A DNA stretch of 64,000 nucleotides, from NCBI GenBank assembly GCA_001282665.1, contig LN874944.1:124001-188000 (forward strand), given 5' to 3'. Positions within the stretch are counted from its first letter, which is position 1; each line of letters begins with the position of its first letter. This DNA comes from Clostridiales bacterium mt11 (GTDB lineage: Bacteria > Bacillota > Clostridia > Tissierellales > Tepidimicrobiaceae). This document shows, in pieces, positions 25,504 through 34,725 of the stretch. The notes beneath the pieces were generated by a model. The model was not told the DNA's origin, ran no database searches, and saw nothing but the letters and a program-made list of their open reading frames with translations. A program made the position numbers and the translations under genes.

Positions 25504-26247
25504 ATGGATATACTTAAAATAAATGGTCTATCTGTAAGTTATGGGAATAAGAAAGTATTAAAAGATTTATCTATGAATATTATAGAGAACAAAATAACAG
25601 CTATAATAGGACCATCTGGCTGTGGAAAATCTACCTTACTTACGACTTTAAATCTTATGATTGAGGAAAATGGAGGAAATTTTACAGGAAAAATATTGTT
25701 TAAGGATAAAGATATGTCGTCCTATAAAAAAGATGAAATACGAAGGAGTATAGGCATGGTATTTCAAAAACCTACACCTTTTCCATTTTCAATATATAAA
25801 AATTTGACCTATGCTCCTAAATACTATGGCACAAAGGATAAGGTCAAGTTAAATAGTATAGTGGAAGATACACTGAAGAAGGTCGGACTGTTTGATGAAA
25901 TCAATGATGAAATGAATATGGGAGCTAATAAACTTTCAGGAGGACAGCAGCAGAGGCTCTGCATAGCGAGAGCTCTTACTGTAGAGCCGGAGATCCTGTT
26001 GTTAGATGAGCCTTGTTCTGCACTAGATGTGAAAAATACTGCCAATATAGAAGATATGCTTTTAAAGTTCTCTAAAGAGTATACCATAGTAATAGTTACT
26101 CATAATCTATCTCAAGCTAAGAGAATATCCGACTATACAGCATTTATATTAGATGGTGAAATAATAGAATATGGGGAAACGGAAGAGATATTCACTAATC
26201 CTAAGGATAATAGAACAAAAGAATATATAGAAGGAATATACGGCTAA
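25504..26247 (+). CDS. pstB: Phosphate ABC transporter ATPase PstB
   Basis: This 247-aa ATPase drives PstCA. It has Walker A GPSGCGKST, the PstB feature MVFQKPTPFPFSIYKNLTYAPKYYG, signature LSGGQQQRLCIARAL, Walker B ILLLDEPCSALD and H-loop VTHN. It begins directly after the pstA stop and ends at a terminator. Confidence 0.95.
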   Translation: MDILKINGLSVSYGNKKVLKDLSMNIIENKITAIIGPSGCGKSTLLTTLNLMIEENGGNFTGKILFKDKDMSSYKKDEIRRSIGMVFQKPTPFPFSIYKNLTYAPKYYGTKDKVKLNSIVEDTLKKVGLFDEINDEMNMGANKLSGGQQQRLCIARALTVEPEILLLDEPCSALDVKNTANIEDMLLKFSKEYTIVIVTHNLSQAKRISDYTAFILDGEIIEYGETEEIFTNPKDNRTKEYIEGIYG

Positions 26248-26288
26248 CTTGCCAAGGATGCCAAGGTGCTTGTCCCCTTGGCAAGTTT
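26248..26288 (+). terminator. Intrinsic terminator after pstB
   Basis: CTTGCCAAGG (26248-26257) pairs with CCTTGGCAAG (26276-26285), followed by TTT. The long loop contains a second TGCCAAGG copy that could form an alternative stem. Confidence 0.75.
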
Positions 26289-26304
26289 AAATAGGAGGGG
26301 TATT

Positions 26305-26775
26305 ATGCTTACATACGAGATACCGGGTAGAAACAAAATAGAAGTTCAAAGCATCGTATTAGACTATAATGGAACTATAGCAGTAGATGGTAAAATATTA
26401 GGGGAGGTAAAGGAGTTATTATCCCAATTAAGTAGATATGCAAACATATACATACTTACTGCCGATACTTATGGGACTGTCGAAAAGGAATGTAGAGATA
26501 TAGAAGGAAAAGTTTTAACCTTCCCAAAAGAAAATGCAGGAGAGTCAAAGAAAGATATAGTAAAGAAACTCAGTGGAGAGAAAACCCTATGTGTGGGAAA
26601 TGGATTCAATGATATACCCATGTTTAAAGAATCCATTTTATCCATAGCTGTCATTGAGGGGGAAGGTGCTTCGGGAAAACTATTAGCTTATGCTGATATA
26701 GTGACTAGATCTATTATAGATGCTTTAGAAATCATATTGAATGAAAGCAAGATGAAGGCGATCCTTAGAAATTGA
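26305..26775 (+). CDS. Small HAD-family hydrolase (soluble P-type-ATPase-like)
   Basis: This 156-aa protein resembles the phosphorylation domain of P-type ATPases. Motif I is LDYNGTIAVDGKI (Asp nucleophile), with YILTADTYGTVEKE for motif II and GNGFNDIPMFKESILSIAV for the acidic motif III/IV region. The catalytic acid position (Asp+2) is Asn in DYN rather than the usual Asp, as in several COG4087-type proteins, so phosphatase activity may be reduced. ATG 26305 follows AGGAGGGG; a longer in-frame start at 26266 would read through the pstB terminator. Substrate unknown. Confidence 0.82.
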   Translation: MLTYEIPGRNKIEVQSIVLDYNGTIAVDGKILGEVKELLSQLSRYANIYILTADTYGTVEKECRDIEGKVLTFPKENAGESKKDIVKKLSGEKTLCVGNGFNDIPMFKESILSIAVIEGEGASGKLLAYADIVTRSIIDALEIILNESKMKAILRN

Positions 26776-26805
26776 TTGGGTTTTAAAATAGTGTATGTTT
26801 ATTTC

Positions 26806-26834
26806 TTGATAAGGTTTTCATAAAGAGGTAGAAT
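26806..26834 (+). promoter_or_regulatory. SigmaA promoter of the amidohydrolase gene
   Basis: TTGATA (26806-26811), a 17-bp spacer and TAGAAT (26829-26834), about 38 bp before the ATG at 26873. Confidence 0.72.
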
Positions 26835-26872
26835 ATAAGTTGAGAAATAAATAGAAATGATGGGGGGATATA

Positions 26873-28108
26873 ATGACTAAGATTGCATTTACAGGAGGAC
26901 TATTAATAGACGGTACTGGTAAAGAGGCAGTAAAAAATTCTTTGGTTCTTGTAGAGGATAAGAAAATCCAATATGCTGGACCAATGATGGAAATTGGGCA
27001 AGACTATGAGCAAATAGATATTAGTGGAAAGACTATTATGCCGGGTCTTATTGATACTCATCTTCATTTTAGTGGAAATTTAACTGATGATGATTCGGAT
27101 TGGGTTCTTGAACCAGTCATTCAAAAGACAATAGTTGCTGTAGCTCAAGCTCGTGAAGCATTAGAACATGGACTTACATCTGTAGGAGAAATTTCTCGTT
27201 CAGGTATAGATATTCGAAACATGATTGAAGCAGGTGTAATCCCTGGACCTAGAACCGTTACTTCTGGTCTTGGATTTTGTAGAACGGCAGGACATGGGGA
27301 TTCTCATAGATTGCCCCTAGAATACAACAATATTTCCCATCCTTGGGCTGAAAGAGTAGATGGACCTTGGGATCTTAGAAAAGCCGTAAGAAAGAGACTG
27401 CGTGAAAATCCAGATGCTATTAAAATTTGGTCTACAGGCGGAGGCATATGGAGACACGATGCAAAAGCCGATACACACTATACTATGGAAGAGATTCAAG
27501 CAGTTGTTGATGAAGCTAATATGGTGGGATTACCTGTGTGGTCCCATGCTGAAGGATATGAAGGGGCATTGAACTCTTGTAAAGCTGGAGTATCTGTAAT
27601 AATTCATGGTCAAGAGTTAAACGAACAATGTTTGGAGATCATGAAGGAGAAGGATATCACCTTCTGTCCAACTCTACAGTTCTTTTATGAATGGTTTACC
27701 GTATATGAGCCACCATATAGACCAATTCATGATAAATATCCAGGAGAAACAACAGCTGAAAAAGAATTAAACCGTATAATCGATAATCTACAAAATGCCA
27801 ATAAGAAGGGCATTAGGATCACAGTTGGCTCTGATTCCTTCTGCAGCAGTTTAACTCCTTATGGGAAGTATGCTATTACGGAAATGTATGCCCTAAATAA
27901 AGCTGGACTGACTGAGATGGAGGTAATAGTAGCTGCTACTAAAAATGGTGCTGAAATGCTTAGAATAGATGATATTACAGGTACCCTTGAAAAAGGCAAG
28001 TTTGCAGATTTGTTAGTTCTTAAAGACAATCCTCTTTACGATATTCACAATATTGATGTAGACAAAATGGAAATTATTATGAAAGAAGGGGAATTTATAA
28101 AAAGATAA
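26873..28108 (+). CDS. Metal-dependent amidohydrolase (imidazolonepropionase/prolidase-like)
   Basis: This 411-aa enzyme belongs to the amidohydrolase superfamily. The metal site is visible as GLIDTHLHF (HxH), the later His in WSHAEGYEG and IIHGQEL, and the Asp in VGSDSFCSS. A C-terminal beta segment (TGTLEKGKFADLLVLKDNPLYDI) is typical of the imidazolonepropionase-like branch that hydrolyses cyclic amides or Xaa-Pro dipeptides. The substrate cannot be read from the sequence. GGGGGG precedes the ATG. It is a single-gene unit between its own promoter and terminator. Confidence 0.87.
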   Translation: MTKIAFTGGLLIDGTGKEAVKNSLVLVEDKKIQYAGPMMEIGQDYEQIDISGKTIMPGLIDTHLHFSGNLTDDDSDWVLEPVIQKTIVAVAQAREALEHGLTSVGEISRSGIDIRNMIEAGVIPGPRTVTSGLGFCRTAGHGDSHRLPLEYNNISHPWAERVDGPWDLRKAVRKRLRENPDAIKIWSTGGGIWRHDAKADTHYTMEEIQAVVDEANMVGLPVWSHAEGYEGALNSCKAGVSVIIHGQELNEQCLEIMKEKDITFCPTLQFFYEWFTVYEPPYRPIHDKYPGETTAEKELNRIIDNLQNANKKGIRITVGSDSFCSSLTPYGKYAITEMYALNKAGLTEMEVIVAATKNGAEMLRIDDITGTLEKGKFADLLVLKDNPLYDIHNIDVDKMEIIMKEGEFIKR

Positions 28109-28113
28109 TAAAC

Positions 28114-28151
28114 AAATCCACTATAGCTAATAATGTAGTTATAGTGGATTT
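28114..28151 (+). terminator. Intrinsic terminator after the amidohydrolase gene
   Basis: AAATCCACTATAGCT pairs with AGTTATAGTGGATTT (one wobble) around an 8-nt loop, followed by ATTATTA. Confidence 0.82.
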
Positions 28152-28213
28152 ATTATTAGAGTAACCTGCGTATATAGAATATATAATAATATTTAATATG
28201 TAGAGTTTATAGA

Positions 28214-28242
28214 TTGTATTTAGGGTATCTAAAGAATATAAT
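28214..28242 (+). promoter_or_regulatory. SigmaA promoter of the first ABC exporter pair
   Basis: TTGTAT (28214-28219), a 17-bp spacer and TATAAT (28237-28242), about 34 bp before the ATG at 28276. Confidence 0.72.
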
Positions 28243-28275
28243 ATAGTAAAGATAAAATGAGGGGATACTATAAAT

Positions 28276-30012
28276 ATGAGTTATTTAATGAAATATGTAA
28301 AAAGATATAAAAAACAGTTTTTTATAGCCCTTACTTTTGTAGTCTTTGAAACCATGGTAGATTTAATCCAGCCTACTATTATGTCTAAGATAATAGATAA
28401 AGGTGTAAGGGAAGGAAATATGGCCTATGTACTTAAACTTGGAGGATTAATGTTTCTAATGACTGCCTTAGGTGCTTTATTTGCAGTCATTAGAAATATA
28501 GTTTCCTCTAAAGTATCTCAAAATTTTGGCGCCGACCTACGAGAAGATCTATATATTAAAATACAAGGATTTTCTTTTGATAATGTAGATAAATTTCAGG
28601 ATGCTTCTCTGATTACGAGATTAACTAATGATGTAAATCAGATGCAGAACTTCTCCCATGGAATGATGAGAATATTTTTTAAAGCGCCTATACTGGGAAT
28701 AGGTGCTGTAATAATGGCTTTTTTATTAGATCCTAAAATGGCTGTTATACTCCTTGGAATCATTCCAGTAGTTGGAATAATCATATTTTTAAATCTTAAA
28801 ATCTCCTACCCCATATTCACTAAGATTCAAGTTGCTCTAGATAAAGTCAATGGAGTTATGAGAGAATATCTAGCGGGAATAAGGGTGGTAAAGGCCTTCA
28901 ATAGATTTGATTACGAAAAATTACGTTTTAAAAGGGTAAATGATGATTTAAAGGATATCACCCTTAAAGGCATGAGAACAATGGTCATATTTAATCCATT
29001 AGTATCATTGGTGGTTAATATGGGCATAGTTTTAGTCTTATGGTTTGGAGGATTGCGAGTAAATAATGGAAACATGGAAGTTGGCAAGATTATGGCATTT
29101 ATCAACTATATTACCCAAGTCCTCTTTTCCCTTACCATAATGACTAGGATATTAAATATGTTCATCAGAGCAAAAGCCTCAGCAGAGAGAATAGGAGAGG
29201 TATTTAGTACAGAAGATACCATTTTCGTAAAGGAAGATCCTATATCATTAAAGGATATGAAAGGTGAATTAGAATTTGAAAATGTATATTTTAAATATCA
29301 CAACAATAGCAGATATGTATTAGAAGATATAGACTTCTCTGTAAAACCTGGGGAGACACTGGCTATTATTGGTTCTACAGGCTCTGGAAAGTCTTCATTA
29401 ATTAACTTGATACCTAGATTTTATGATCCAACTGGGGGAAAAGTAAAGATTGATGGAGTGGATATAAGAGATTTAGAACTTAACCAGTTAAGAGAAAAAG
29501 TTGCTGTAGTTCCTCAGAAGACCATATTATTTACTGGAAGTATAAAGGATAATATTAAATGGGGAGATGAAAATGCCACAGATGAAGAAGTTCAAAGGGT
29601 TGCAGAAATAGCACAAGCTCATGATTTCATTACTTCATTTAATGAAGGATACGACACCTATTTAGGACAGGGAGGGGTAAATCTATCCGGAGGTCAAAAA
29701 CAGAGAATATCCATAGCTAGAGCTTTAATAAAAAAACCGTATATATTGATATTAGATGATAGTACTTCAGCAGTGGATATGATTACTGAAAAGAATATAA
29801 AACAAGGGCTTAAAAGCTATTTAAAGAACACCACTACTATATTAATTGCTCAAAGGATAACCTCTGTTATGGATGCGGATAAAATACTGGTAATAGATAG
29901 AGGTAAAATAGTATGTATGGGAGTCCACAAGGAATTGATGAAAACCTGCCAAGTATATAAGGATATATATTATTCACAGATTGGAAAGGAGGTCGAAAAC
30001 TTTGGATCCTAG
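28276..30012 (+). CDS. Heterodimeric ABC exporter, degenerate-site subunit (pair 1)
   Basis: This 578-aa half-transporter has six membrane helices followed by an ATPase domain with Walker A GSTGSGKSS, signature LSGGQ and Walker B ILILDDSTSAVD. The residue after the Walker B Asp is Asp, not the catalytic Glu, the mark of the inactive site in TM287/288-type heterodimers. Its partner starts 11 bp before its stop. Such pairs export drugs, lipids or peptides; the substrate is unknown. Confidence 0.92.
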   Translation: MSYLMKYVKRYKKQFFIALTFVVFETMVDLIQPTIMSKIIDKGVREGNMAYVLKLGGLMFLMTALGALFAVIRNIVSSKVSQNFGADLREDLYIKIQGFSFDNVDKFQDASLITRLTNDVNQMQNFSHGMMRIFFKAPILGIGAVIMAFLLDPKMAVILLGIIPVVGIIIFLNLKISYPIFTKIQVALDKVNGVMREYLAGIRVVKAFNRFDYEKLRFKRVNDDLKDITLKGMRTMVIFNPLVSLVVNMGIVLVLWFGGLRVNNGNMEVGKIMAFINYITQVLFSLTIMTRILNMFIRAKASAERIGEVFSTEDTIFVKEDPISLKDMKGELEFENVYFKYHNNSRYVLEDIDFSVKPGETLAIIGSTGSGKSSLINLIPRFYDPTGGKVKIDGVDIRDLELNQLREKVAVVPQKTILFTGSIKDNIKWGDENATDEEVQRVAEIAQAHDFITSFNEGYDTYLGQGGVNLSGGQKQRISIARALIKKPYILILDDSTSAVDMITEKNIKQGLKSYLKNTTTILIAQRITSVMDADKILVIDRGKIVCMGVHKELMKTCQVYKDIYYSQIGKEVENFGS

Positions 30013-31831
30013 ACAGGGAGGAAGAAGACCTCAAGGTATTTCAGGAGGCAGAGGAGCTATTATGCCTGCTGAAAAAGCAAAAGATGTAAGGTATACATTG
30101 AGACGACTATGGGATTTCTTTAAAGAAGAGAAAAAACAGCTTATTATAACCTTCCTATGGATATTGATATCAGGACTTTTAGGTTTAACCGTACCTTTTC
30201 TAATCGGTAAAGCCATAGATGCCATATTTCCTGGAATATCTCTTGTTAACTTTGAGAATTTAAAATTTATTGTATTCATATTAATATCGGTATATATATT
30301 AGATAACTTACTTGCTTTTTTACAAGAATATATAATTGCTGGAATTTCACAAAGAATAGTTCATACATTGAGAGAAAAGTTGTTTGAAAAGCTTCAATCT
30401 TTACCTATTATGTTTTTTGATACTCACACCCATGGGGAGATTATGAGTAGATTATCCAACGATATTGACAATGTAAGTACTACTATATCTCAATCTACTA
30501 TACAGTTTATGGTATCAATAGTTAATATATTAGGCTCTTTAATTATGATGATATATTTAAGTGGACTAATGACTATAGCAAGTATGATAACCATACCTAT
30601 GGTGTATTTTTTAACCAAGTTTATAGCCAAAAAGACCAAAGTATTGTTTAAAGACCAACAGGAAATCCTAGGGAAATTAAATGGTCATATTGAAGAATCC
30701 ATATCGGGAATAAATGTGGTAAAAGCTTTCAATAAAGAAGAAAAATCGATAGATGAATTTAAATTGCAAAATAGTGCATTAAGAGATGTAGGCGTTAAGG
30801 CTCAAACTTGGTCTGGATTTATTATGCCTCTTATGAATGTTATAAATAACTTTGGATTTACTGTAATAGCCATATTTGGAGGTAGTTTAGCAGTTAAGGG
30901 CATCATCTCCGTAGGGGTAATAGCTAGCTTTATATCCTATTCCAAGCAGTTTTCAAGGCCATTAAATGAACTTGCAAATACCTTTAATACATTACAATCG
31001 GGTATAGCAGGAGCTGAAAGGGTTTTTGAGATATTAGATGAACAGGAGGAGGTAAAAGACAGGGAAGATGCCATAGTAATAGATGATGTCAAGGGGAAAG
31101 TAGAATTTAAAAATGTAAACTTTCAATATAAAGATGGGGAACCCGTTCTTAAGAATATTTCCTTTAAAGTAGAGTCAGGAACCAATATTGCCTTAGTAGG
31201 CCCAACTGGGGCAGGAAAGACCACCATTGTAAACCTATTGACTAGATTTTATGAGGTAAATGATGGGGAGATATTAATAGATGATGTAAATATTAAGGAT
31301 TATGAAAAGGACAGCTTAAGAAGAATATTTGGTATGGTATTACAAGATACTTATCTTTTCTCTGGTACTATTAAGGAAAATATAAAATATGGAAACTTAA
31401 ATGCTAATGATGAGGATATAATAAAGGCAGCTACTTTGGCAAGAGCTGATGATTTCATAAATAAGCTTCCTAAAGAATATGAAACTTATATAAATGAAGG
31501 TGGAACTAATTTAAGCCAAGGGCAAAGACAATTACTAGCCATATCTAGGGCTATTTTAGCCAATCCATCTATATTAATATTAGATGAAGCCACCAGCTCA
31601 GTAGATACAAGAACGGAGTTGAAAATCCAAGAAGCAATGGTAAAGATGATGGAGAATAGAACTACATTTATTATAGCTCATAGACTATCAACCATAAAGG
31701 ATGCAGATGTGATAATGGTAGTAGATCATGGGGAGATAGTAGAGAAAGGTAGCCATGAAGAATTGTTGGAAAAGCGAGGACATTATTATAATCTATATGA
31801 AAGTCAGTTTATAAATATAGAAGTTTCTTAA
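30002..31831 (+). CDS. Heterodimeric ABC exporter, consensus-site subunit (pair 1)
   Basis: This 609-aa half-transporter has an Arg/Gly-rich N-terminal tail (MDPRQGGRRPQGISGGRG), six membrane helices and an ATPase domain with Walker A GPTGAGKTT, a noncanonical signature LSQGQ, and the active Walker B ILILDEATSSVD. I chose TTG 30002 because AAAGGAGG lies 9 bp before it; TTG 29981 lies upstream of that site. It overlaps the pair-1 partner by 11 bp. The complementary Asp and Glu sites in the two halves show they work as a heterodimer. Confidence 0.91.
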   Translation: MDPRQGGRRPQGISGGRGAIMPAEKAKDVRYTLRRLWDFFKEEKKQLIITFLWILISGLLGLTVPFLIGKAIDAIFPGISLVNFENLKFIVFILISVYILDNLLAFLQEYIIAGISQRIVHTLREKLFEKLQSLPIMFFDTHTHGEIMSRLSNDIDNVSTTISQSTIQFMVSIVNILGSLIMMIYLSGLMTIASMITIPMVYFLTKFIAKKTKVLFKDQQEILGKLNGHIEESISGINVVKAFNKEEKSIDEFKLQNSALRDVGVKAQTWSGFIMPLMNVINNFGFTVIAIFGGSLAVKGIISVGVIASFISYSKQFSRPLNELANTFNTLQSGIAGAERVFEILDEQEEVKDREDAIVIDDVKGKVEFKNVNFQYKDGEPVLKNISFKVESGTNIALVGPTGAGKTTIVNLLTRFYEVNDGEILIDDVNIKDYEKDSLRRIFGMVLQDTYLFSGTIKENIKYGNLNANDEDIIKAATLARADDFINKLPKEYETYINEGGTNLSQGQRQLLAISRAILANPSILILDEATSSVDTRTELKIQEAMVKMMENRTTFIIAHRLSTIKDADVIMVVDHGEIVEKGSHEELLEKRGHYYNLYESQFINIEVS

Positions 31832-31850
31832 GATTAAAGAGATGATTTAT

Positions 31851-31879
31851 AATCGGTAGCTAATGCTATCGATTATTTT
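31851..31879 (+). terminator. Intrinsic terminator after ABC pair 1
   Basis: AATCGGTAGC pairs with GCTATCGATT (one wobble) around TAAT, followed by ATTTTTAT. Confidence 0.82.
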
Positions 31880-31886
31880 TATCTAA

Positions 31887-31916
31887 ATATATTGATTAGT
31901 TGACTAATCAATATAT
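31887..31916. promoter_or_regulatory. MarR-type operator 1 (perfect 30-bp inverted repeat)
   Basis: Two 14-bp arms (left ending GATTAGT, right beginning ACTAATC) flank a central TG. It lies about 30 bp upstream of the -35 box of the marR promoter and shares the TTAGTNNACTAA core with operator 2. Confidence 0.75.
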
Positions 31917-31945
31917 AAATAAATTAAGTGAAAATAGTATATGTA

Positions 31946-31997
31946 TTGACAATAGTATATTGAAATAGTAATATAAAATATATTGTTAGTCGACTAA
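31946..31997 (+). promoter_or_regulatory. marR-ABC promoter with operator 2 over the start site
   Basis: TTGACA (31946-31951), a 17-bp spacer and TAATAT (31969-31974) form a strong sigmaA promoter. TTAGTCGACTAA (31986-31997) is a perfect 12-bp palindrome placed just after the expected transcription start, ideal for repression by the MarR protein encoded next. Confidence 0.8.
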
Positions 31998-32016
31998 GTA
32001 AAATGGAGGGATAAAT

Positions 32017-32469
32017 GTGGATACTACAGATAAGGAATCTTTATACCATATTTTTTGGGAGATATTGAGGCTTCATCACTGTCGAGCTCATACCCTTTTA
32101 GATGAAATAGGGGTTTACCCTGGGCAACCACCTATGCTATTTGTTTTAAATGAGAAAGATGGTCAAAGTCAAAAAGAATTAGCAGATAGATTGAATCTGA
32201 CGCCAGCCACTATAACTGTGATGTTAAAAAGGATGGAAAGATCAAATCTTGTAATGAGAAAACAAGATGAAGAGGATCAAAGGATATCAAGAGTATATAT
32301 TACTGAAGAAGGAAGGGAATTATATAAAAAGACACAACAGGTTATGACAAACCTTAATGATGAATGTTTTGAAAATTTTACAATGGAAGAAAGAGTTATT
32401 CTTAGACGATTATTAATGCAGATGAGAGATAATCTTCAAGAAGTAAATAATTTAAAATCCAGACAATAG
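32017..32469 (+). CDS. MarR-family transcriptional regulator
   Basis: This 150-aa winged-helix regulator has the MarR fold: an alpha dimer helix at the start, QSQKELADRLNLTPATITVMLKRMERSNLV as the HTH, and RKQDEEDQRISRVYITEEGRELYKKTQ as the wing with the conserved DxRxxR variant. GTG 32017 is the start, after GGAGGG; the ATG at 32015 is out of frame. It most likely represses its own operon, which includes the following ABC pair, through the TTAGTNNACTAA palindromes, and releases on binding a toxic compound exported by the pair (inference). Confidence 0.92.
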   Translation: MDTTDKESLYHIFWEILRLHHCRAHTLLDEIGVYPGQPPMLFVLNEKDGQSQKELADRLNLTPATITVMLKRMERSNLVMRKQDEEDQRISRVYITEEGRELYKKTQQVMTNLNDECFENFTMEERVILRRLLMQMRDNLQEVNNLKSRQ

Positions 32470-32481
32470 TAGGAGGAAAGT

Positions 32482-34725
32482 ATGCTAAAACTTATAAAGG
32501 AACTTAAACCGTTTACTGTATTAATATTGATCATAGTTGCATTATTATTCATACAGGCTATGGCAGATTTGGCTCTTCCAGATTATATGTCAAATATAGT
32601 AAACATAGGAATACAGCAGAATGGAATAGAAAATGCAGTACCTAAGGTAATGAAAGTTAAAGATATGGAAAAGATAAAGCTGTTTTTAAATGAAGGTAAA
32701 AGAAACTTAGTGGATAACAGCTATAGGCTAATAGATAGAGAAAGTCTAACGGAAGATGAATATAAAAGATATACTAAGATATATCCTTCCTTAGAAAAAG
32801 AGAGTCTATATATTTTAAATACGGATTCAAAGGAAGACATTCACAGCATGAATTCATTTTTGGGGAAAGCTATGGTTATCGTAATGGGTATAGAAAATGG
32901 ATTGCCCCAAGGCATATCTTCTGAGGGTAATCTAAAAGGGATTTTTGGAAATATACCAGAAGGAGTAGATCCTTTTACCTTGTTAGAAAATTTACCTAAA
33001 GAACAATTTGATGCTATGAAAAATCAAATTGACGAGAAGTTTAAAGAGCTACCTGATATCTTAATAACTCAAACCGCAATAAACTATATAAAGACTCAGT
33101 ATGAATCCATAGGAGTTAATATACAGAAGACTCAATCCAACTATATTTTATATATTGGAGGAATAATGCTTTTAATAGCTCTTTTAGGCATGGTAGCTTC
33201 TATAATCGTAGGATTTCTATCCGCTAGGATTTCTGCTGCTTTTGGGAGGAATTTAAGGGATAGAGTATTTACTAAGGTTACAGATTTTTCAAATGCAGAG
33301 TTTGATAATTTTTCAACGGCTTCTTTAATAACTAGAAGCACCAATGATATACAACAGATACAGATGTTTGTAATATTGTTTTTGAGAATGGTAGCTTTTG
33401 CTCCAATACTTGGAGTGGGAGGAATTATAAGGGCCCTTGATACAAATGTTTCTATGGCTTGGATGGTAGCAGTAGGAGTTGTAGCTGTTCTTATAGTTGT
33501 TGTTACTCTTTTTATAGTTGTTATGCCAAAGTTTAAGATGATTCAAAGATTAGTTGATAAGGTTAATCTCGTAATGAGGGAATCCCTTAGCGGAATGTTA
33601 GTAATAAGAGCTTTTAACACTCAGAAATTTGAGGAAAATAAATTTGATAAAGCCAATAAAGATTTGACTAATACACATTTATTTGTAACAAGAATAATGA
33701 GTTTGATGATGCCCACTATGAATATAATTATGAATGGCATTATCTTACTTATAGTATGGGTAGGAGCTCATGAAATTGATAAAGCTACTATACAAGTGGG
33801 AGATATGATGGCATTTATGCAATATGCAATGCAGATAATTATGTCATTCCTTGTGATTTCAATGATTTCGATAATATTACCAAGAGCTAGTGTATCTGCT
33901 CAAAGGATAGCTGAGGTATTGGATGAGGAAATATCCATTAAAGAACCTGAAAAACCTAAGGAATTCAATGAGCCTAAGGGATTAATAGAATTTAAAAACG
34001 TTAGTTTTAAGTATCCGGGAGCAGAAGAATATGTCCTTAAAGATGTATCCTTCACTGCGAAACCAGGAGAAACTACTGCTTTTATAGGAAGTACAGGAAG
34101 CGGTAAATCTACCATAATCAATTTAATTCCAAGGTTTTATGATGTAACGGAAGGAGAAATCCTTTTTGATGGTATAAATATAAAAGATATTAAACTCCAT
34201 GATTTAAGGGAAAGGATCGGATATGTTCCTCAAAAAAGCATACTATTTACAGGAACTATAGAGAGCAATCTAAAATATGGTAAAAACTTTGAAATTGGCG
34301 ATGAAGATGTTCTAAAGGCAATAGAAATAGCTCAAGCTAAGGAGTTTATAGATAATGAAGAGAAAGGAATATCATATGAAATAGCTCAAGGAGGCTCTAA
34401 CGTATCAGGAGGTCAAAAACAAAGATTGTCTATAGCTAGAGCGTTGGCTAAAAGACCAGAGGTATTCATATTTGATGATAGCTTCTCAGCCCTTGATTTT
34501 AAGACAGATGCAGCTTTGAGAAAGGCAATTAAAGAAGGAATAAAAGATAGTACGATGTTAATAGTAGCACAGAGAATCAATACAATAATGGATGCAGAAA
34601 ATATTGTAGTTTTAGATCAAGGAAGAATAGTAGGTATGGGTACTCACAAGGAACTTTTAGATAAATGCACTGTATATAAACAAATTGCTTTATCACAGTT
34701 ATCGGAGGAGGAACTAGCAATATGA
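32482..34725 (+). CDS. Heterodimeric ABC exporter, degenerate-site subunit with a large extracytoplasmic insert (pair 2)
   Basis: This 747-aa half-transporter is about 170 residues longer than its pair-1 counterpart. The extra part is a hydrophilic, mostly helical insert at about residues 45-215 between the first and second membrane helices, so it faces outward. The rest has five more helices and an ATPase domain with Walker A GSTGSGKST, signature VSGGQ and Walker B VFIFDDSFSALD (Asp in place of the catalytic Glu). It lies 12 bp after marR and overlaps its partner by 4 bp. Confidence 0.91.
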   Translation: MLKLIKELKPFTVLILIIVALLFIQAMADLALPDYMSNIVNIGIQQNGIENAVPKVMKVKDMEKIKLFLNEGKRNLVDNSYRLIDRESLTEDEYKRYTKIYPSLEKESLYILNTDSKEDIHSMNSFLGKAMVIVMGIENGLPQGISSEGNLKGIFGNIPEGVDPFTLLENLPKEQFDAMKNQIDEKFKELPDILITQTAINYIKTQYESIGVNIQKTQSNYILYIGGIMLLIALLGMVASIIVGFLSARISAAFGRNLRDRVFTKVTDFSNAEFDNFSTASLITRSTNDIQQIQMFVILFLRMVAFAPILGVGGIIRALDTNVSMAWMVAVGVVAVLIVVVTLFIVVMPKFKMIQRLVDKVNLVMRESLSGMLVIRAFNTQKFEENKFDKANKDLTNTHLFVTRIMSLMMPTMNIIMNGIILLIVWVGAHEIDKATIQVGDMMAFMQYAMQIIMSFLVISMISIILPRASVSAQRIAEVLDEEISIKEPEKPKEFNEPKGLIEFKNVSFKYPGAEEYVLKDVSFTAKPGETTAFIGSTGSGKSTIINLIPRFYDVTEGEILFDGINIKDIKLHDLRERIGYVPQKSILFTGTIESNLKYGKNFEIGDEDVLKAIEIAQAKEFIDNEEKGISYEIAQGGSNVSGGQKQRLSIARALAKRPEVFIFDDSFSALDFKTDAALRKAIKEGIKDSTMLIVAQRINTIMDAENIVVLDQGRIVGMGTHKELLDKCTVYKQIALSQLSEEELAI

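Noticed and set aside
22813..26247. The PstSCAB-like transporter as a second tungstate/molybdate importer
   Set aside because: PstS has the phosphate loops NGSST and SGAGV and the PstB/PstA/PstC proteins have phosphate-type motifs, so phosphate is the better call.
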